NCBI GenBank assembly: GCA_005791855.1
Contig: SXUH01000222.1
Coordinates: forward strand, 1-6,071
DNA length: 6,071 nt
Direction: 5' to 3'
Origin: Bdellovibrionales bacterium
GTDB taxonomy: Bacteria; Bdellovibrionota; Bacteriovoracia; Bacteriovoracales; Bacteriovoracaceae
The notes beneath the pieces are model-generated. The model was not told the DNA's origin and did not search any database. It saw only the letters and a list, made by a program, of their open reading frames with translations. Position numbers and translations under genes: made by a program. Below, one piece after another: positions 1 to 5,845 of the stretch (positions are counted from its first letter, which is position 1; each line of letters opens with the position of its first letter).

Positions 1-426
1 CGTGAGGGGGAAGTGCCGGAGGGAGGTGTCGTCGACGACGGCTCCCTCCACGGTGAGGCCCACGGACTGGACGCGGGCGCCGGTCTTCGCGGTCACCTCG
101 TCCATGGAGAGCAGCAGACTGATCTTCGTCTTCTCGATCCAGTACTCGGTCTGCTCCGTGAGGTCCGAGTAGCTCAGGATCACGGGGATGCGGTTCGCCT
201 TCAGCACGGCGAGGATGGCAAGCCCCTGGACGGCCCAGTTGGGGAAGCACACGCCGACCAGCGCTCCTTCGAGAGTGGAGACTCCGATGTGCTTCTCGAG
301 CAGGGAGATTTTCTCCGAGAGCTCGGCGCCGGTCCACGCGACGTTGGAGTCCTTCAGCAAGAAGTTTTCCTGGTGTCGTAGAAGAGTGGTAGAAATCCTT
401 TCGGATATCCGATCACAAGATTGCAT
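1..426 (-). CDS. AMP-binding (ANL superfamily) acyl-CoA ligase-like protein, N-terminal fragment
   Basis: This frame is open from the left edge to an ATG at 426-424 and gives 142 residues, the N-terminus of a family usually about 500 or more residues long. An in-frame TAA lies four codons upstream, so this ATG is the earliest possible ATG start. AAGGGG (437-432) sits five bases before it. Residues 29-45 (NVAWTGAELSEKI...) match the family's 'WTYAEL' opening, and residues 57-84 (VGVCFPNW..., AILAVLKANRIPVIL) match the 'VGV-LPN ... LAVLKAG-VPV' core that leads into the adenylate-forming domain. Known family members activate a carboxylate as acyl-AMP and pass it to CoA or a carrier protein. The phosphate-binding loop and the acyl pocket lie beyond the edge, so the substrate cannot be told. 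Codons are G/C-ending after about residue 20; the first 20 are less biased. Assignment to the superfamily is fairly sure; anything finer is not. Confidence 0.82.
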   Translation of the reverse strand, partial: MQSCDRISERISTTLLRHQENFLLKDSNVAWTGAELSEKISLLEKHIGVSTLEGALVGVCFPNWAVQGLAILAVLKANRIPVILSYSDLTEQTEYWIEKTKISLLLSMDEVTAKTGARVQSVGLTVEGAVVDDTSLRHFPLT

Positions 427-430
427 GGGG

Positions 431-446
431 GCCCCTTAAAGAGGGC
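431..446 (-). promoter_or_regulatory. Small hairpin covering the ligase ribosome binding site
   Basis: The minus-strand leader just before the ligase ATG contains GCCCT and AGGGGC separated by CTTTA. It could fold into a four- to five-pair stem with one bulged G. The 3' arm contains the AAGGGG that serves as the likely Shine-Dalgarno sequence, so the fold would compete with ribosome binding. The stem is short and may be chance in GC-rich DNA. Confidence 0.2.
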
Positions 447-531
447 TCACCTTTATCACACGCTGACTCGTGGCAGAAAAAGAAAGCTAAATTTGGTAAA
501 TCTTACAGAAAAGTTGGATAAAGGATAGCAG

Positions 532-559
532 AGCCCCAGAAGGTCATGCCCCCGGGGCT
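532..559 (-). terminator. Possible weak terminator after the 100-residue secreted protein gene
   Basis: Starting eight bases past the TAA at 569-567, AGCCCC (559-554) and GGGGCT (537-532) form six-base inverted arms with a 16-base loop. A T-rich stretch (CTTTATCC, then CTTTTCTG) follows on the minus strand, but not directly after the stem. The position is right for an end signal, yet the long loop and the displaced T-run make it weak. The rest of 427-566 is a relatively AT-rich spacer that should also hold the ligase promoter; I see no clean -35/-10 pair there. Confidence 0.25.
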
Positions 560-566
560 ATACTTT

Positions 567-869
567 TTACAGAGCTGGCTTCCGGCAGATTCCGGCATTG
601 ATCATTTCTACCAGACGGGCCCTAGCAAGCCTAATGGCGTACTCTTCTGATCCTGAGGGGACGAAGAAGAGTACGGTCGGTACGAGCTTACCGTCGGAGC
701 TCATGCCCCAGCCTCGGACCTGGCCGTAGTACCATGAAGCCTTGTAGGTCACGTTGATGTCACAGGGGACCGGATAGGCTCCGGGAGCCGGGGTCTGACC
801 GAGGGCGACGCCGGGGCGAAGGCCCAGGGCTCCGACCACGAAGAATAGGAGAACGGGGATGATTTTCAT
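567..869 (-). CDS. Small secreted protein of unknown function (100 aa)
   Basis: I do not recognise a family. The ATG at 869 is preceded by AAAGGA (883-878) with an eight-base gap, a good ribosome binding site. Residues 1-24 form a Sec signal peptide: Lys at position 2, a hydrophobic core IPVLLFFVVGALGL, and a likely cleavage site after ALG at 22-24. The mature protein is about 76 residues. It has two cysteines, C36 and C95, that could form one disulfide outside the cytoplasm, an aromatic stretch SWYYGQVRGWG (45-55), a hydrophobic strand VPTVLFFV (63-70) and a helix-like stretch from about 75 to 92 (EEYAIRLARARLVEMI). No lipobox cysteine follows the signal, so it is not a typical lipoprotein. 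A candidate promoter at 912-940 suggests it is transcribed separately from the kinase gene upstream. Coding status is supported by the signal peptide, the ribosome binding site and a length that fits the gap between neighbours. Confidence 0.72.
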   Translation of the reverse strand: MKIIPVLLFFVVGALGLRPGVALGQTPAPGAYPVPCDINVTYKASWYYGQVRGWGMSSDGKLVPTVLFFVPSGSEEYAIRLARARLVEMINAGICRKPAL

Positions 870-911
870 CTGAGGGGTCCTTTGTGAGAGTGGTTAGTGA
901 ACTTGATCCCC

Positions 912-940
912 CTTTTACGAAGGCGTCCGCAGCATGTAAA
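912..940 (-). promoter_or_regulatory. Candidate sigma70-type promoter for the 100-residue secreted protein
   Basis: On the minus strand, TTTACA (940-935) matches five of six bases of the TTGACA box. After a 17-base spacer comes TAAAAG (917-912), which matches four of six bases of TATAAT. Transcription would begin near 905, giving a leader of about 36 bases before the ATG at 869. The site lies in the 109-base gap after the kinase stop codon and would make the secreted protein its own transcription unit. Sigma-factor preferences of the host are unknown, so this is an inference. Confidence 0.4.
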
Positions 941-978
941 GACCCGGGCCCCTGAGGTATGAATTATTTAGGTACCGC

Positions 979-3822
979 CTAGAGTGGGATGATGGCCCTG
1001 AAGGTACTGCCTTTCCCGGGGACACTTTCGAGTTCGAACCGCCCGCCGTGGCCCTCGACGATCTGGTTTGATATGTAGAGGCCAAGGCCCAGGCCACCGA
1101 AGTTCCTCTCCGAGACGGCCCGTTCGAAAGGGCGGAAGACCCGCCGGGGATCCTTCCCCGAGATCCCGATCCCCTGGTCCCTCACCGCGAGCTGGAGCTC
1201 GGAGTTTTCCTGGAAGATCTCCACCTCGATCGGGGCCCCCTTCCCGAACTTCAGGGCGTTGGTGAGGAGGTTGATCAGCACCTGCTTGATCCGAAGCTGG
1301 TCCACGCTCGCGACGATGTCCGGGTCGAACTTCTTCACGACGATGGTCCCCTGGGGATCCAGGTCGCCCTTGAGCTTTTCCACCGTCTCCAGCAGCACGC
1401 GGGAGATGTCCACCACGTGCCTCTTCAGGAAGAAGCGAGCACTCCCGAGGCGGGAGACGTCGAGGAGGCTCTCGACGAGGCCCGCGAAGTTCTCGAGGTC
1501 AGGCTGGAGGCCCTTGATGATCGGAGAGAGCTTCTGGGTGACCTCCTTCGGGAAGGCGTTCCGCTCGAGCATGGTCGCCAGGAGATCGGCCCGGCCCTTC
1601 AAGGACGTGAGCGGCGTGCGGAGCTCGTGGGACGCCACGGAGATGAACTCCTCCCGCGCCTTCACCGCGCTCTTGGCTTCCTTGTAGAGGCGGGCGTTGT
1701 CCATCGCCATCCCGCAGGAGTGGGCGAGCTCCATGGCCACCTCCAGGTCCTCCGGCGTGTAGTGCCGGTCGCTTCTCGAGGAGGCGATGAAGAGGGCCCC
1801 GACGGGTCTGTGCCTCACCAGGATGGGAACCGCCATGTAGGAGGTGAGGCCCAGGCGCTTGGCGAGCTCGAGGTACTTCGGGTCCCGCGTGCCGATGATC
1901 GCCCAGCCGGTGGAGGGATCGGGCTCGAGCTGGTCCGGGGTGATGAAGGGATAGAGCTGGGGTAGCCCGGTCCGGACGGCCTTGGGCATCCCCTCGGGAG
2001 CGGTCATGTCCGGCCGGTAGCCCTTGAGTTCGCCGAAGTACTTCATCTGCTCGGGTTCCCCCGCCCCGCCGATGGGCACGAGGGCACCCTCCTCGTCGAT
2101 GACGGTGAGCATGCACCAGTCGGCGACGTAGCTCACGATGACCTCCGGGATCTTCTTCAAGATGTACTCGTAGTCGATGGAGCTGCCGAGGACCTTCCGG
2201 GCGTCGGCGAGGAGTTTACCGTTCTTCCGACTCTTGTGCTCCTTCCGGAAGAGCTTGATGTACTCGATCGTCACGGCCGCGACCGCGGTGGCGTCTCTCA
2301 CGATCTCGAGGTCCCGCTCGGAGGGAGACTTGGGCTCGGTGAAGTAGATGGCGAAGGTCCCGAGGCAGTCGTCGTTGAGGGTGAGGATGGGGCTGGACCA
2401 GCAGGCCCCGAGGCCGAACTCCTGAGCGATCTTCCGGTACCGGGGGCGGACCTCCTCGGAGCGCAGGTCCGGGAGGATGACGACCTCCTTGCTGTGGGCC
2501 GCGGCTCCGCAGGCACCCTCGTCGGGTCCGATGCCCATCCCGTCGATCGCCTCGGAGAAGGAGCGCGGGAGGGACGGCGCGGCTCCCATCCGGAGCCGGT
2601 CTCCCTTCTCGCTCACCAGGAGGATGGAGGCGCGGCCGTCCATGAGCTTCTCCAGCGCGAAGACGATATCGTTCAGGGCCAGGTTCAGGTTCCCGCCATT
2701 GATGAGGATCTCGAAGACGTTCTTCTGCGCTTCCAGCAGGACTTCGCTCCGGACCCGGCGGGAGATGTCGCTCACCATGCCCACCGCCCCCGAGTAAGCC
2801 CCGTCGCGGTCAAACAGCGGGCTGCTGCCGATGATGGTCCAGACCTTGTCGCCGCTCTTGTGCCGGAGGTCCATCTCGATCTGCTCTCCGATCCCGAGCC
2901 GGCGCTTCTGCATGTTCTTCTGCGTGCGCTCCCGCGACTCCCGGTCCATGAACTCGAAGTGCGTCTTGCCGATCATCTCCGCCGGTTGGTAACCGAGGAT
3001 CCGGGCCATCTTCTTATTGACATGGGTGGTGACGTTGTTCCGGTCGATGATCCAGATCCCCTCCTCTGCGGTCTCGAAGATCTGCCGGTAGAGCTGGAAC
3101 GCCTCGTGGGCCTTCATCTCCATCCGGACCCGGTCGGTGATGTCCTGGCAGATGCCGATGTACCCCGTGACCTCCCCGGAGGCGTCGAGCTCCGGGTGGC
3201 CCCAGGTGTGGAGGTGGCGGAGCGATCCGTCTGCGCGAAGCACTTTCTCGTCGTGGGAGAAGGAGCTCTTCTCGGAGATGGCCCGACCGATGACCTCCCG
3301 CACCCGGTCGCGGTCTTCCTCTGCAACCAGGGAGAGGTAGCCCTCGAAGGACGGCTCGTACATCTCCGGCGTGAGGCCGTAGATCTCGTAGAGCTGCGGC
3401 GACCACTCGACCCGCTGGTCCGCGAGGGACCACTCCCAGATGCCCACCTTTGCCGTCTTCTGAGCGTCGGAGAGGAGGCGCTCGTTCCTCCGGAGTTTTT
3501 CGATCTCCCGGGCCCGGTTGGTCGTCTCGAGCCCTACGAGCATGACGCCCTCCCGGGAGGGGATCGCCTCGAACTGGAAGTGCTTCCTCGTCCCAGCTCC
3601 GGGTCCCGCTTGAGCTTCGAAGAGGAGGTTTTCCTGAGAACCGTAGACCCGTCTACACACCTCCAGGAGGGAGGCTTTGCAGAGAGGCACGAGGTCCGCG
3701 GTGGGGTGGCCCGTGAGCTCGGGGAGCTTCCGAAACGCGGAGCTCGCGTGGACCACCTCTCCCACTCGGTTGAGGAAGAGGTAGATGCCGGAGGTGAGCT
3801 TGAAGGTTTCCTGGAAGTTCAC
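979..3822 (-). CDS. Multi-sensor PAS/GAF histidine kinase
   Basis: This is a soluble sensor kinase of 947 residues with no signal peptide or membrane segment. Domains in order: a degenerate PAS-like segment (about 8-100); a PAS_3-type domain with its PAC end (about 122-232, ending GYIGICQDITDR); a canonical PAS (about 242-356, EGIWIIDRNN ... ILGY); GAF 1 (about 370-525, with GLGACWSSPI at 470-479); GAF 2 (about 545-712); then the HisKA dimerisation helix with SHELRTPL and phospho-acceptor His732; then the HATPase domain. The ATP site is complete: N box N851/N855, G1 DQGIGI at 882-887, F box RPF at 897-899, and G2 GGLGLGL at 909-915. Translation starts with GTG at 3822, after GGGAGG (3832-3827), and overlaps the regulator stop in GTGA. 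The regulator upstream is the obvious phosphate acceptor, since the kinase has no receiver domain of its own. The ligands of the PAS and GAF domains cannot be told from sequence. Confidence 0.95.
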   Translation of the reverse strand: MNFQETFKLTSGIYLFLNRVGEVVHASSAFRKLPELTGHPTADLVPLCKASLLEVCRRVYGSQENLLFEAQAGPGAGTRKHFQFEAIPSREGVMLVGLETTNRAREIEKLRRNERLLSDAQKTAKVGIWEWSLADQRVEWSPQLYEIYGLTPEMYEPSFEGYLSLVAEEDRDRVREVIGRAISEKSSFSHDEKVLRADGSLRHLHTWGHPELDASGEVTGYIGICQDITDRVRMEMKAHEAFQLYRQIFETAEEGIWIIDRNNVTTHVNKKMARILGYQPAEMIGKTHFEFMDRESRERTQKNMQKRRLGIGEQIEMDLRHKSGDKVWTIIGSSPLFDRDGAYSGAVGMVSDISRRVRSEVLLEAQKNVFEILINGGNLNLALNDIVFALEKLMDGRASILLVSEKGDRLRMGAAPSLPRSFSEAIDGMGIGPDEGACGAAAHSKEVVILPDLRSEEVRPRYRKIAQEFGLGACWSSPILTLNDDCLGTFAIYFTEPKSPSERDLEIVRDATAVAAVTIEYIKLFRKEHKSRKNGKLLADARKVLGSSIDYEYILKKIPEVIVSYVADWCMLTVIDEEGALVPIGGAGEPEQMKYFGELKGYRPDMTAPEGMPKAVRTGLPQLYPFITPDQLEPDPSTGWAIIGTRDPKYLELAKRLGLTSYMAVPILVRHRPVGALFIASSRSDRHYTPEDLEVAMELAHSCGMAMDNARLYKEAKSAVKAREEFISVASHELRTPLTSLKGRADLLATMLERNAFPKEVTQKLSPIIKGLQPDLENFAGLVESLLDVSRLGSARFFLKRHVVDISRVLLETVEKLKGDLDPQGTIVVKKFDPDIVASVDQLRIKQVLINLLTNALKFGKGAPIEVEIFQENSELQLAVRDQGIGISGKDPRRVFRPFERAVSERNFGGLGLGLYISNQIVEGHGGRFELESVPGKGSTFRAIIPL

Positions 3823-4196
3823 GGAACCTCCCGGTAGTGGAGAGCGATCTGCTGGTTCAGGAGCTGCATGTCGACGGGCTTCTCCAGAAACCCGCAGCAG
3901 TCGACGGGCGACTTCTCGAGGTCCTCGCTCTCGAGATACGCGGAGACCACGAGCACGGGGATCTTCTTGAGGTCCTGGTCCTTGTTGATCTCTGCGATGA
4001 ACTCCCAGCCGTTCATCACCGGCATCATCAGGTCCAGCAGGATGAGCCCTGGCCTCGGCGGTTCACCGAGGAGGTCGAGCCCGTCCTGGCCATTGGCGGC
4101 CGTGAGGATCTTGTACCCTTCGTACTCCAGGGTGAGCTTCATGATCTCGCGGATCTGATCGTTGTCGTCGATGATGAGGATTCGCTTCTGCTCCAT
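3819..4196 (-). CDS. Single-domain (CheY-like) response regulator
   Basis: The 125-residue protein is a bare receiver domain. The acid pocket is D10/D11, the phospho-acceptor is D55 (LILLDLMMPVMNGWEF), the switch Ser/Thr position is S85, and the conserved Lys is K106 in FLEKPVD. All the residues needed for phosphorylation and switching are present. No DNA-binding or enzymatic domain follows, so output must be through protein contact, as in CheY-type proteins, or through a phosphorelay such as Spo0F. The ATG at 4196 follows GAGGG (4207-4203) with a six-base gap. The stop TGA overlaps the GTG start of the histidine kinase, a strong sign of one operon and of paired expression. The partner assignment is inferred from this overlap. 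Cys100 and Cys101 are adjacent, which is unusual but of no known meaning. Confidence 0.93.
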   Translation of the reverse strand: MEQKRILIIDDNDQIREIMKLTLEYEGYKILTAANGQDGLDLLGEPPRPGLILLDLMMPVMNGWEFIAEINKDQDLKKIPVLVVSAYLESEDLEKSPVDCCGFLEKPVDMQLLNQQIALHYREVP

Positions 4197-4235
4197 CTGT
4201 GGCCCTCGGCTACCTTCGATGATGAACTTGTCCGG

Positions 4236-4256
4236 CGAGTCACTTCAAGGGACTCG
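4236..4256. promoter_or_regulatory. Imperfect 21-base palindrome upstream of the regulator/kinase operon
   Basis: CGAGTC at 4236-4241 is mirrored by GACTCG at 4251-4256, and inside them CTT (4243-4245) is mirrored by AAG (4247-4249). Apart from one mismatched pair and the centre base the sequence is symmetric, giving nine matched pairs. It lies about 40 bases before the regulator ATG. As DNA it could be an operator for a dimeric regulator; as RNA it could be a leader hairpin. Nothing in the window encodes an obvious DNA-binding protein that would use it. The AT-rich stretch at about 4270-4310 is the likely place for the operon promoter, but I found no clear box pair. Confidence 0.35.
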
Positions 4257-4324
4257 GAGCTTTTCGGGCTGTTTTTAAGATAAATTAGACGGGAATATCA
4301 CACTAGGATGATTCGGTAAGAAGC

Positions 4325-4975
4325 CTACGACAGCCGCAGCAGCCCCTTCGCCTCCGTGAAATCGTGGATGATGAGGTCCGTCCTGGGCCTGAGCTCGGAA
4401 GCCTTGTGCGACGTCGCCACTCCGACGATCTCGCACCCCGCCCGCTTCCCGGAATCAAGCCCGGCCAGGGAGTCCTCGAAGACCACGCAGTCCTTCGGAT
4501 CCAGACCGACCTTCGAGCAGCAGAGGAGGTAGACCTGCGGATCCGGTTTTCCCTTATCCACCTGGGCGCCGTCGACGATGACGTCGAAGTGCTTCCGGAG
4601 CTTGAGGCCATCGAGGATGAAGTCCACGTTCTCGGTGGGGGCGGAGGTCCCGAGGGCGACCTTCCCGCTTCTTCGATGGACGAACTCCAGGAACTCCTCC
4701 AGCCCCTTGTGGACCTTCATGTGCGGTTCGTAGAGCCGGTGGTAGAGGCCCTCCTTCTCATCGGCGAGGGCCTTCTGCTTTTCCTTGGAGATGTCTCCGA
4801 AGATCATCTTGAAGAGGTCGGCGTTGGTCTTGCCGTTGAACTCGTCTTTGTACTTCTGCGCGTCCAGCGGGTAGTTGTATTTCTTGGCGAACTCCATCCA
4901 CGCCTTGAAGTGGTACTCGTGGTTGTCGATGACCACGCCGTCAATGTCGAAGATGAAGCCTTTGAAGTTTTTCAT
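4325..4975 (-). CDS. HAD-superfamily hydrolase, beta-phosphoglucomutase-like
   Basis: The 216-residue length and motif set fit the HAD subfamily with an alpha-helical cap. Motif I is FDIDGVV, with nucleophile D10 and general acid/base D12. Motif II is LGTSAP (T110/S111), motif III is K143 in KGKPDP, and motif IV is E167-D168 in VVFEDSLAG. The cap holds EYHFKAW (20-26), which matches the EYHFRAW of Lactococcus beta-phosphoglucomutase including its catalytic His (H22 here), and FNGK at 46-49 matches the cap substrate loop. In my from-memory alignment the phosphate-binding Arg49 and Lys45 of that enzyme fall on N51 and N47. The substrate may therefore differ, and a sugar-phosphate or other small phosphatase is equally possible. 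The ATG at 4975 follows GAGGG (4984-4980). It shares strand and a 128-base gap with the regulator/kinase pair, with no clear terminator between, so read-through is possible but unproven. Confidence 0.88.
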   Translation of the reverse strand: MKNFKGFIFDIDGVVIDNHEYHFKAWMEFAKKYNYPLDAQKYKDEFNGKTNADLFKMIFGDISKEKQKALADEKEGLYHRLYEPHMKVHKGLEEFLEFVHRRSGKVALGTSAPTENVDFILDGLKLRKHFDVIVDGAQVDKGKPDPQVYLLCCSKVGLDPKDCVVFEDSLAGLDSGKRAGCEIVGVATSHKASELRPRTDLIIHDFTEAKGLLRLS

Positions 4976-5027
4976 TGAGCCCTCGGAGCGTCAGAAGTTG
5001 GGGTGTCACTTTGCGACCGTCGCCGGA

Positions 5028-5049
5028 GTAATACCTAACATAAGGTTAC
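5028..5049. promoter_or_regulatory. Imperfect palindrome, possible operator
   Basis: GTAA, a two-base bulge TA, then CCT faces AGG-TTAC across a six-base loop AACATA. This gives seven matched pairs within 22 bases. It lies about 55-75 bases before the HAD start codon on the minus strand, a plausible operator position. The TAAGGTTAC half is repeated in inverted form at 5225-5233 near the other divergent gene. No regulator is identified. Confidence 0.25.
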
Positions 5050-5158
5050 AAAGTTTTGTCGAGCCATGCACCTAGAAAAGCTCCATTGCTGCGGCCTGCG
5101 GTGGAGTAAGCGTCTAATAGTAATACGGAAAGCTCTCTGTGAGCATTTTGGCCCTAGC

Positions 5159-5178
5159 CCAGTGCCCGGGGGCGCTGG
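5159..5178 (+). other. GC-rich hairpin in the divergent intergenic region
   Basis: CCAGTGCC and GGCGCTGG form an eight-pair stem (one U-G pair) around a CGGG tetraloop. No T-run follows on either strand, so it does not look like an intrinsic terminator. It sits just before GGAGGA (5176-5181), the ribosome-binding-like site of the short frame at 5191, and its 3' arm overlaps that site by three bases. Confidence 0.35.
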
Positions 5179-5190
5179 AGGAAATTCTGG

Positions 5191-5355
5191 ATGCGCAGAA
5201 TATATGTCGGACCGGGAGACTTGAGTAACCTTAAAAGGAGTGAACAAGGAATCAGCACAATACCTAGGAGCACAGATGAACAGATTCAAGTCGTACGTAT
5301 TCTCGGCCCTCGCCCTCACCCTCTCGGCCGCCCCCGCGCTGGCAGACCGGTGTGA
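5191..5355 (+). CDS. Possible short upstream ORF (54 aa), doubtful
   Basis: An ATG at 5191 follows GGAGGA (5176-5181) with a nine-base gap, and the frame runs 54 codons to a TGA at 5353-5355. It begins MRRIYVGPGDLSNLKRSEQG. The opening RIYVG resembles the first beta strand of bacterial RRM RNA-binding proteins (KIYVGNL...), but no second RNP motif follows. The last 25 or so codons lie over the signal-peptide region of the 189-residue protein in another frame, so that part is constrained by the other gene. It may be a leader peptide that affects translation of the secreted protein, a decayed fragment of an RRM gene, or chance. I favour chance or a regulatory uORF over a real protein gene. Confidence 0.2.
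   Translation: MRRIYVGPGDLSNLKRSEQGISTIPRSTDEQIQVVRILGPRPHPLGRPRAGRPV
5265..5270 (+). promoter_or_regulatory. Ribosome binding site that fixes the start of the 189-residue secreted protein
   Basis: TAGGAG ends five bases before the ATG at 5276. The in-frame GTG at 5240 would extend the protein by 12 residues, but its only purine-rich motif, AAAAGGAG, runs directly into the start codon and leaves no spacing. The ATG also places a proper signal peptide at the N-terminus. Confidence 0.75.
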
Positions 5356-5845
5356 CGTGAGCGTGGACCTCCACCAGCGCTTCAACAACCCCGCCGGTAT
5401 GGGATACCGAGTGGCCAACGTCGGCCAGCTCCTGAACCGCATCGGTAGGGAAGCTGGGGTCCGCACCGACGCCGTCGAAGTCACGGGCCTCTCCCTGAGC
5501 ATCCGCGCTGACCACCAGCTGATCATCGCCTGGAAGGACATCTCAAACTCAAACAGCGGAGCGGCCATCCCGGTCCGGCAGGGCCAGGGCCGCTACCGAG
5601 TGGACGACGCGCACTGGAGGAACATGGTGATCTCCGAGTACGGCCCCGTTAGGCCCCGGAACATCGACGTGAACGCCACCGGAAGCGGCGTGGTTACGGG
5701 GGCCGTGCTCAGTCTCCGCGCCTCAGCGCGAGATTGCGACGACCTCTCTTACAGGAACCGTGGCGGAGACGACCGGTACGAGGAAGACCGCTACCCCGGG
5801 AGACGGAACGATGAGCACCGGCGCCCTCGGAGGAGAGACTGGTGA
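5276..5845 (+). CDS. Secreted protein of unknown function with charged Arg-rich tail (189 aa)
   Basis: I do not recognise a family. Residues 1-23 are a clear Sec signal peptide: N-region MNRFK, hydrophobic core SYVFSALALTLSAA, and an AxA cleavage site after ALA at 21-23. The mature part has a compact region of about 130 residues (24-154) bounded by its only two cysteines, C26 and C154, which may close a disulfide across the whole domain. That region alternates strand-like stretches (VEVTGLSLSIRA at 67-78, HQLIIAWKDI at 80-89, GVVTGAVLSLRA at 138-149), suggesting a beta-rich fold. From about residue 155 to the end the sequence is low-complexity and highly charged, with DDRY-EEDRY-like repeats and a final Arg cluster (HRRPRRRDW). 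Such a tail could bind anionic surface polymers or nucleic acid; this is inference. It is transcribed away from the minus-strand genes, and a hairpin at 5896-5921 probably ends the transcript. Confidence 0.82.
   Translation: MNRFKSYVFSALALTLSAAPALADRCDVSVDLHQRFNNPAGMGYRVANVGQLLNRIGREAGVRTDAVEVTGLSLSIRADHQLIIAWKDISNSNSGAAIPVRQGQGRYRVDDAHWRNMVISEYGPVRPRNIDVNATGSGVVTGAVLSLRASARDCDDLSYRNRGGDDRYEEDRYPGRRNDEHRRPRRRDW

Larger units (their letters stand above)
4976..5275. other. Divergent intergenic region between the HAD gene and the plus-strand secreted protein gene
   Basis: These 300 bases separate two genes read outward, so both promoters should lie here. I found no convincing -35/-10 pair on either strand; TCGACA (minus strand, near 5070) and TATATG (plus strand, 5201-5206) are isolated box-like words without good partners. 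The region holds an imperfect palindrome (5028-5049), a GC hairpin (5159-5178), a nine-base inverted repeat TAAGGTTAC (5041-5049) / GTAACCTTA (5225-5233), and a short frame starting at 5191. Apart from that frame no reading frame looks coding. Base composition is less G/C-biased than the flanking genes. Confidence 0.6.

Noticed and set aside
13..439. Plus-strand open frames at 13-381 and 188-439
   Set aside because: The minus-strand frame over the same bases matches the N-terminus of AMP-binding enzymes and has the expected G/C third positions.
2236..3837. A 533-codon plus-strand open frame antisense to the histidine kinase
   Set aside because: It mirrors a gene with complete kinase motifs. 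Its product is dominated by Val, Leu, Asp, Glu, Gly and Pro, with no recognisable family, as expected for the complement of GC-rich codons.
4364..4978. A 204-codon plus-strand open frame antisense to the HAD gene
   Set aside because: The minus-strand frame has all four HAD motifs. The plus-strand product is a Val/Glu/Leu-rich shadow without a family match.
5240..5275. GTG at 5240 as the start of the secreted protein
   Set aside because: Its AAAAGGAG motif touches the start codon, leaving no spacing, and it would add 12 residues before a standard signal peptide. ATG 5276 has TAGGAG at five bases.
5035..5568. A 177-codon minus-strand open frame across the divergent region and the start of the secreted protein
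   Set aside because: It covers the clear signal peptide and ribosome binding site of the plus-strand gene, has no sensible ribosome binding site, and shows no family features.
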